Positions 59,123 through 64,000 of a stretch of DNA of 64,000 nt are shown here, in pieces (the stretch's first letter is position 1; each line of letters opens with the position of its first letter). Origin of the DNA: Aurantiacibacter xanthus (lineage in GTDB: Bacteria; Pseudomonadota; Alphaproteobacteria; Sphingomonadales; Sphingomonadaceae); contig NZ_QXFM01000015.1 in NCBI RefSeq assembly GCF_003584015.1, positions 1-64,000 on the forward strand, given 5' to 3'. The translations under genes and the position numbers were made by a program. A model generated the notes under the pieces. It had not been told where the DNA came from and did no database searches. It saw only the letters and a list, made by a program, of their open reading frames with translations.

Positions 59123-59200
59123 GGTACAAAGCCTCCTGATGAAGCTCCTCCCACGTCCGTCTGCTGCGCTTTCAGGCTGACAAACGGCTGACAACTTCGC

Positions 59201-61531
59201 TCAATCGCTGCCGAGTTTTTCCTCGATCTCGGCGCGCAGGCCGTCCACCAGTCTGGCATCGCACAGCGCGCGTTCTGCCTCCTCGTCGCAGATGGCGAGG
59301 AACAGCTCGCGCTTGAACCGCGCGACCGCGCTGGTCGCCAGCCTTTCGGGCAGGGTCGAGCAGACGAGGTCGATCATCCGCTCGGCCCCGTGCAGTCGGC
59401 CCCACAGATAGTCGTTTTCGCGGTAGGCGCGGCTGAAGAAGCCGCCGAAGTTGTAGAACTCTGTCCCGCGCAGCGTGGCGCTGGTGCCGCCGGGGCGGAT
59501 CGAGCGGGCGTCTTCGGGGCTGATGCGGTCGACCTTGACCGTGTCGAACTCGGTCAGCCCTTCGTTGCGCAGCAAGGGCAGGGTGGCGACGTCGTAGAAC
59601 GGGAAGCCGAGATAGGCCATCAGTACCCGGCGGCGCAGATTTTGCGGCATCGCCTCCAGCGCATCGGCGAGGATCTGCTCGGCGGCGAGATCGCTTTTTG
59701 CAAGGTCGCGCGCACTGGCGAGCCAGTCGAGCGCTTCGCCCGGCTTGTCCATGGCGCTTTCGGCGATAGCGGCGAAATCCGGCCCCAGCGTCTCCGCGCT
59801 TTCGTGCTCGAAATAGAGTGCCAGCGCCCGGTAGATCGCGTCGCGCGCCTCTTCGAGGCCCTCATCGTCGAACTCGGGATCGGCCTCCCAGTCGCGCGAG
59901 AGCCGCCGCGCGATCAGGCGCAGGCGGCGGATGCGGAAGGCCAGATCGTGCGTGCGCAGGAAGGCGATGGCCTCTTCCGACGCGCCGCCGCCCTTGTCCG
60001 AGGCCAGAGAGGCAAGGCCGCGCCGGTCCAGTTCCATCCGGATCCGGGCCGAAATTTCCTCGACATCGGCGCCGCCCGCCTCGCCCAGTCCGGCACAGAG
60101 CAGGCGCGCAAGCTGCTCGACCACCAGCGCCATCTTCGCCTGGGCATAGGACTGGAAGGCATAGCCGGCCTGCTCCGCCGCCGCCTGCTGCGCCTTGGCG
60201 CGCCAGCTCGCGAGGCGTTTGGGCGTGGGGCGGTCGAGAAACAGCGTGTAGCCGAACAGCTTGTCCACCACCGCCTCGATCTCGGGCCGCAGCGTGTGCA
60301 CCATCTGCCGCAATCGCGCCGCCTCGCGCGATTGGCGTTCGAGCTGTTCGAGGTTGTCGCGGATCGGTTGTTCGCGCGGGATCGTCGAGAGCGAGCCGAA
60401 AATCGCCGAAAAGAACCCGACCGGGCGCGTGATGTCGCGTTGCAGCGCGCTCACGCGGTCGGGGCGGGGATCGATATAGGCGACGCGGCGGTCGACCTCG
60501 CGCTGGGCGGGGCGCGCGGGCAGGGCATTGATGGCGCTGCGGAACGGCGCATTGACCAGCACCGAGCCGTCGATCAGCGAGACCTGCTCGCAGGTGCCCT
60601 GATCGACGTGGCTGGGCATGATCCGGCGCAGAAACGCCGCGCGCCCCGGCCAGCCGCGCGCGGGGGCGGTGTCCTCGACCAGACCGTCGATCTCGGCCAC
60701 GCGCAGCGGCGGGAAGGCACCAGGAAAGCTCGCCGTGGCGCGGGCGGCAAAGGTCAGTTCGCAGCGCTCGGCGAGGTTCTCACCGGGCAGAGCCGGGGTG
60801 CGCTTGCGAAAGCCGATCGGCATCCGGTGCTCGCTCTCCTCGACCACCGGCGGGCTGTTCATCCGCAGCAGCTCGCGGTGGCCGCGAAAATCGGTCGCGG
60901 TGACAACAAGGTCAAGCGGATGGCCCGGTGGCAGCAGCGGCTTGCTGGCGGGGGCGGCGGCCATTGCCTCCAGCGCATTGTGGATCAGGCGCGAGAAATG
61001 CGGGCCGGAGAAGGGCGGCTCGAACCAGCGCCCGCGGACCAGATGCGAGACCTTGCGGCGGACCTCGGCCCGCGTTTCGGGAGCAACGCTCTCGCTCACC
61101 CCGCTCTCGGGCTGACGCAGCATGTAGAGCACGGCGGGCATGAACCAGAATTTGGCCGCCTTCGACCACGGCCGCGCCTCGGGGTCGATCAGTTCCTCGA
61201 CATCGGCGTTTTCGAGCCACAGCTCGGTCAGCGGTTCGAGGCTCTGGCCCGAATGGATGGCCTGGGCGAGGAACACCGCGTTGATTCCGCCCGCGCTGGC
61301 TCCGGTGAGGATGTCGGGCAGCACCCTGAGGCGCAGGCCGCGCTCGCTCTCGATGTAGCCGAACCAGCGCTGCCACACGGCCTCCACCGGGCCGGACGGC
61401 TCCTCGTGGCCGTGGTAGGCGCGGCTGGCGCGGGCGAGCTTCCACAGCTCTTTCGTGACGCCGTGCATGTAAACCGCGAGGCTCACCCCGCCATAGCACA
61501 CCAGCGCGATCCTGAGTTCCTTCTGGCGCAT
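59201..61531 (-). CDS. Large patatin-like lipolytic protein (DUF3376)
   Basis: 776 residues. The N-terminal patatin domain has RIALVCYGGVSLAVYMHGV (oxyanion-hole glycine loop) and the nucleophile Ser79 in LTGASAGGIN. The catalytic Asp is in SLIDGSVLVNAPF (D-G-S, a variant of D-G-A/G). The remaining 350 residues are helical and match the DUF3376-type extension of alphaproteobacterial patatin-like proteins. Phospholipase activity is expected, with unknown substrate. I start at the ATG at 61531; the same frame is open far upstream only because it runs antisense to radA. Confidence 0.88.
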   Translation of the reverse strand: MRQKELRIALVCYGGVSLAVYMHGVTKELWKLARASRAYHGHEEPSGPVEAVWQRWFGYIESERGLRLRVLPDILTGASAGGINAVFLAQAIHSGQSLEPLTELWLENADVEELIDPEARPWSKAAKFWFMPAVLYMLRQPESGVSESVAPETRAEVRRKVSHLVRGRWFEPPFSGPHFSRLIHNALEAMAAAPASKPLLPPGHPLDLVVTATDFRGHRELLRMNSPPVVEESEHRMPIGFRKRTPALPGENLAERCELTFAARATASFPGAFPPLRVAEIDGLVEDTAPARGWPGRAAFLRRIMPSHVDQGTCEQVSLIDGSVLVNAPFRSAINALPARPAQREVDRRVAYIDPRPDRVSALQRDITRPVGFFSAIFGSLSTIPREQPIRDNLEQLERQSREAARLRQMVHTLRPEIEAVVDKLFGYTLFLDRPTPKRLASWRAKAQQAAAEQAGYAFQSYAQAKMALVVEQLARLLCAGLGEAGGADVEEISARIRMELDRRGLASLASDKGGGASEEAIAFLRTHDLAFRIRRLRLIARRLSRDWEADPEFDDEGLEEARDAIYRALALYFEHESAETLGPDFAAIAESAMDKPGEALDWLASARDLAKSDLAAEQILADALEAMPQNLRRRVLMAYLGFPFYDVATLPLLRNEGLTEFDTVKVDRISPEDARSIRPGGTSATLRGTEFYNFGGFFSRAYRENDYLWGRLHGAERMIDLVCSTLPERLATSAVARFKRELFLAICDEEAERALCDARLVDGLRAEIEEKLGSD

Positions 61532-61626
61532 TGGCACTGTGATGACAGGGACTGCGGAACTGGGCAACAGTGCGCTTGCGTTCTTGAAATGTTCTATATA
61601 TCGAAGAGGAGGAAGGGAGCCTTGCG

Positions 61627-62025
61627 ATGCTGAAGGGCAGTTGTTGTTGTGGGACGGTGCAATTCGAGGTGGAGGCGGCCCCAACGATGCTGGGTACGTG
61701 CCATTGTTCGCGGTGCCGCAAGGTCGGGGCGAGCACCTTCGCGTTCGTCGCGCGCGAACATTTCCACTTGCTTGAGGGGGAAGGCAGCATTGCGACCTAC
61801 GCTCCCGAAGAGGGCTATCTCTATGCGCGCGATTTCTGTTCGAAATGCGGTTCCGCGTTGGGTGAAATGACGGGCACCTCCCAGTCCTTCCCTGTTCCGG
61901 CAAACTGCTTCGATGACCCTCTCGACCTGACGGTCGCCTTCCACGAATTTGTGGACGAAAAGCCAGCGTGGCTCCCAATCTGCGACGATGCGAAGCAATT
62001 CGCCCGCCACCCGGAACAACCCTGA
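61627..62025 (+). CDS. GFA-family (formaldehyde-activating enzyme/CENP-V-like) protein
   Basis: 132 residues with the Cys-rich zinc fold of glutathione-dependent formaldehyde-activating-enzyme proteins: CCCGTVQFEV, TCHCSRCRKVGAS and FCSKCGSAL. The family binds two zinc ions; most members lack demonstrated activity with S-hydroxymethylglutathione. The ribosome binding site GAGGAGGAAGGG precedes the ATG. Transcribed divergently from the patatin-like gene, ending 10 bases before radA. Confidence 0.9.
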   Translation: MLKGSCCCGTVQFEVEAAPTMLGTCHCSRCRKVGASTFAFVAREHFHLLEGEGSIATYAPEEGYLYARDFCSKCGSALGEMTGTSQSFPVPANCFDDPLDLTVAFHEFVDEKPAWLPICDDAKQFARHPEQP

Positions 62026-62035
62026 GAGACCGACC

Positions 62036-63403
62036 TTGGCCAAGCCGAAGAAACGCTATGTCTGTTCCGAGTGCGGCGGGGTGTCGACGCGCTGGCAGGG
62101 GCAGTGTCCCGACTGTTCCGAGTGGAACACGCTGGTGGAAGAGGTTGGCGAGACGAAGTTCGCCGCCCGGCACGATTTGTCGGGCGGCGGGCGTACCATC
62201 CAGTTCGAGGCGCTCGACGCGCCGACCGCGCCGCTGGTGCGCCAGACCACCGGCCTTGCCGAGTTCGACCGGGCGCTGGGCGGCGGGATCGTGCCCGGCA
62301 GTGCGATCCTGATGGGGGGGGAGCCGGGCATCGGCAAGTCCACCCTGCTGCTGCAAGCCGCGGCGCGGATCGCCAAGGCGGGCGGCGAGGTCGTCTATAT
62401 CAGCGGCGAGGAGGCGACCGGGCAGATCCGTATGCGCGCGGCGCGGCTCGGGGTGTCGGACAGCCCCTTGCGGCTCGCTTCGGCGACGTCGGTGCGCGAT
62501 ATTCTCACCACCCTGGGGCACGGCACGCCGCCGCAACTGCTGATCGTCGATTCGATCCAGACCATGCATTCCGACCAGATCGAGGGTGCGCCGGGCACGG
62601 TCAGCCAGGTCCGGGCCTCGGCGTTCGAGCTGATCCGCTATGCCAAGGAGCAGGGCTGCTGCCTCGTGCTGGTGGGGCATGTGACAAAGGACGGCTCCAT
62701 CGCCGGGCCGCGCGTGCTCGAACACATGGTCGATACCGTGATGAGCTTCGAGGGCGAGCGTAGCCACCAGTACCGCATCCTCAGGTGCCTGAAGAACCGC
62801 TTTGGCGCGGTCGACGAGATCGGCGTTTTCGCGATGGAGAGCGAGGGGCTGGCCGAGGTCGCCAACCCCTCGACCCTGTTCCTCTCGGGCCGGGAGGAGG
62901 CGATTGCGGGCAGCGCGGTGTTCCCCGCCATCGAGGGGACGCGCCCGGTGCTGGTCGAGATACAGGCACTGATCGTGCGGCTGCAATCGGGCGCGACGCC
63001 CCGGCGTGCGGTGGTGGGCTGGGATTCGGGCCGCCTTGCGATGTTGCTGGCGGTGCTCGAATCGCGCTGCGGGCTGAGCTTCTCCACCGCCGAGGTCTAT
63101 CTCAACGTGGCGGGCGGCTATCGGCTGACCGACCCGGCGGCAGACCTCGCAGTGGCCGCTGCGCTGGTCTCGGCGCTGGCCGACAAGCCGCTCGCCGCGG
63201 ACAGCCTGTGGCTTGGCGAGCTGTCGCTTTCGGGTGACGTGCGGCCTGTCGCTCACGGCGCCTTGCGATTGAAAGAAGCGGAAAAACTGGGTTTCCGCCG
63301 CGCCACCGGGCCGGAGATGAGCGGGCGCGGCAAGAGCGCGCTGGCCTATGGTGCGATCGCCAGTGTCAACGCGCTCGTTGACCGGGTGCTGGGCGCGGCC
63401 TAG
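62036..63403 (+). CDS. radA: DNA repair protein RadA
   Basis: 455 residues. The N-terminal zinc finger is YVCSECGGVSTRWQGQCPDC (C-x2-C..C-x2-C). The RecA-like core has Walker A GEPGIGKSTLLL, Walker B LLIVDSIQTMHS, and the RadA-specific KNRFG motif. The C-terminal Lon-like domain includes LNVAGGYRLTDPAADLA. It promotes branch migration in recombination. The start is a TTG at 62036 with GAGAGA upstream; the in-frame codons before it are not RadA-like. cvpA follows after ten bases. Confidence 0.96.
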   Translation: MAKPKKRYVCSECGGVSTRWQGQCPDCSEWNTLVEEVGETKFAARHDLSGGGRTIQFEALDAPTAPLVRQTTGLAEFDRALGGGIVPGSAILMGGEPGIGKSTLLLQAAARIAKAGGEVVYISGEEATGQIRMRAARLGVSDSPLRLASATSVRDILTTLGHGTPPQLLIVDSIQTMHSDQIEGAPGTVSQVRASAFELIRYAKEQGCCLVLVGHVTKDGSIAGPRVLEHMVDTVMSFEGERSHQYRILRCLKNRFGAVDEIGVFAMESEGLAEVANPSTLFLSGREEAIAGSAVFPAIEGTRPVLVEIQALIVRLQSGATPRRAVVGWDSGRLAMLLAVLESRCGLSFSTAEVYLNVAGGYRLTDPAADLAVAAALVSALADKPLAADSLWLGELSLSGDVRPVAHGALRLKEAEKLGFRRATGPEMSGRGKSALAYGAIASVNALVDRVLGAA

Positions 63404-63413
63404 ATTCCAGCCA

Positions 63414-63938
63414 ATGGTCGGGTTCGACATAATTGTTCTGGTGATCGTGGGCCTGTGCGCGGTCGGCGGCTTTCTGCGCGGCTTCGTGCAGGAGGTGGTG
63501 TCGCTTGGCGCGTGGGCGGTGGCGATCCTTGCGATCCACTTTCTCCACCCCGATCTGACCGCGGCGATCTATGCCTTCATCGGCTCGCCGAATACCGCCG
63601 CGATCCTCGCCTTTGGCCTGCTGCTGCTCGTGCCGCTAGCGGTCGTCCGCTTCAGCGCGCAGTGGCTGGGCCGCAAGTCGCGCGCTTCGGTGCTCGGCCC
63701 GCTCGACCGGGTGCTGGGCTTCGGGTTCGGGGCCTTGAAAGGCGTGGTTGTCACCGTGGTTGCCTTCTCGTTGCTGGTGCTCGGCTATGATATGGTGTGG
63801 GGCGAGAACGACCGACCTGAGTGGATCGTCGAGGCGCGCAGCTACCAGTTCGTCGATGCCTCATCGAAGGCGCTGGTGGAAATCATCGCCGAGCGCCGCG
63901 CGCTTCTTACGGGCAGCGAAGAGGAGCCCGAGGCGTGA
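63414..63938 (+). CDS. CvpA-family membrane protein
   Basis: 174 residues. Four hydrophobic segments, beginning FDIIVLVIVGLCAVGGFLRG, then the VQEVVSLGAWAVAILAIHF segment and VLGFGFGALKGVVVTVVAFS. It matches the CvpA family, required for colicin V production in E. coli and for envelope stress tolerance elsewhere. It is in a radA-cvpA-NifU-like run, and its stop overlaps the next start (GTGA). Confidence 0.85.
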   Translation: MVGFDIIVLVIVGLCAVGGFLRGFVQEVVSLGAWAVAILAIHFLHPDLTAAIYAFIGSPNTAAILAFGLLLLVPLAVVRFSAQWLGRKSRASVLGPLDRVLGFGFGALKGVVVTVVAFSLLVLGYDMVWGENDRPEWIVEARSYQFVDASSKALVEIIAERRALLTGSEEEPEA

Positions 63939-64000
63939 GCGCGGCCAAGCTCTACACCCCCGACCTGCTCGCCGCCACGCTGGAGCTGGCGCATTATCCG
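63935..64000 (+). CDS. NifU-like iron-sulfur cluster assembly protein (start only)
   Basis: The first 22 codons, from a GTG at 63935 overlapping the cvpA stop. The peptide KLYTPDLLAATLELAHYP fits the beginning of the NifU/IscU-like scaffold protein seen in this position in other sphingomonads. Too short for a firm identification, and cut by the window edge. Confidence 0.55.
   Translation, partial: MSAAKLYTPDLLAATLELAHYP

Noticed and set aside
61532-63430. Upstream extension of the patatin-like frame through the radA region
   Set aside because: The added 630 residues lie antisense to radA and the GFA gene and are not patatin-like. The ATG at 61531 gives the family N-terminus.

Overview
The window is GC-rich, densely coded chromosomal DNA of an alphaproteobacterium. 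It is most likely a member of the Sphingomonadales, close to Erythrobacter/Porphyrobacter. This is inferred from the pyruvate dehydrogenase E1-beta with a built-in lipoyl domain, TrmFO, the RadA-CvpA-NifU-like run, a LigF-like glutathione transferase, and short palindromic repeats typical of that group. I see no rRNA, tRNA, CRISPR array, prophage or transposase. Most genes are housekeeping genes; the novelty lies in repeats, two low-GC gene insertions and a few odd proteins.

Layout, left part (1-18 kb): a partial secreted protein; an FtsB-like divisome protein followed by pdhA-pdhB; a three-gene TadE/TadE/TadG pilus-associated module; a squalene/phytoene-synthase-fold protein and an EF-hand protein; trmFO; a lysoplasmalogenase; gyrA; a secreted repeat protein; ychF; a TPR lipoprotein; a serine-rich PEP-CTERM-type protein.

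Middle (18-41 kb): pth and rplY; three TraB/GumN-family genes split by a low-GC membrane-protein gene; glyQ-glyS, with a palindromic repeat inserted in frame in glyS; ppdK; a methyltransferase divergent from comF; hisI; an acyl-CoA dehydrogenase; a dienelactone-hydrolase-like gene, cysK and an MFS transporter; PilZ and tyrS; a DOMON-like/DUF1343 pair; a LigF-like GST.

Right part (40-64 kb): a low-GC HEPN-like gene translationally coupled to parE; a penicillin-binding-protein activator divergent from rsmI-yraN; gshB; a DedA protein; the tightly packed minus-strand operon rph-ycxB-rdgB-hemW-xerC; the heat-shock genes hrcA-grpE and, further on, dnaK-dnaJ; a metallopeptidase-like protein and a copper chaperone; a cytochrome b561-like protein; a large patatin-like protein; a GFA-family protein; radA, cvpA and the start of a NifU-like gene.

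Functional threads. Protein folding is the clearest: hrcA, grpE, dnaK, dnaJ, with a good sigma32-type promoter before dnaK. Both type II topoisomerases are partly present (gyrA, parE). Glutathione chemistry (gshB, GST, GFA) and pyruvate/PEP metabolism (pdhAB, ppdK) also appear. Three families of palindromic repeats sit at gene ends throughout and may serve as terminators.

I found no clear defence island. The best candidates for undescribed biology are the repeat-derived peptide in GlyS, the parE-linked HEPN-like gene, the TraB/GumN cluster with its low-GC insertion, and the TadG-like protein with a large insertion in its von Willebrand A domain.
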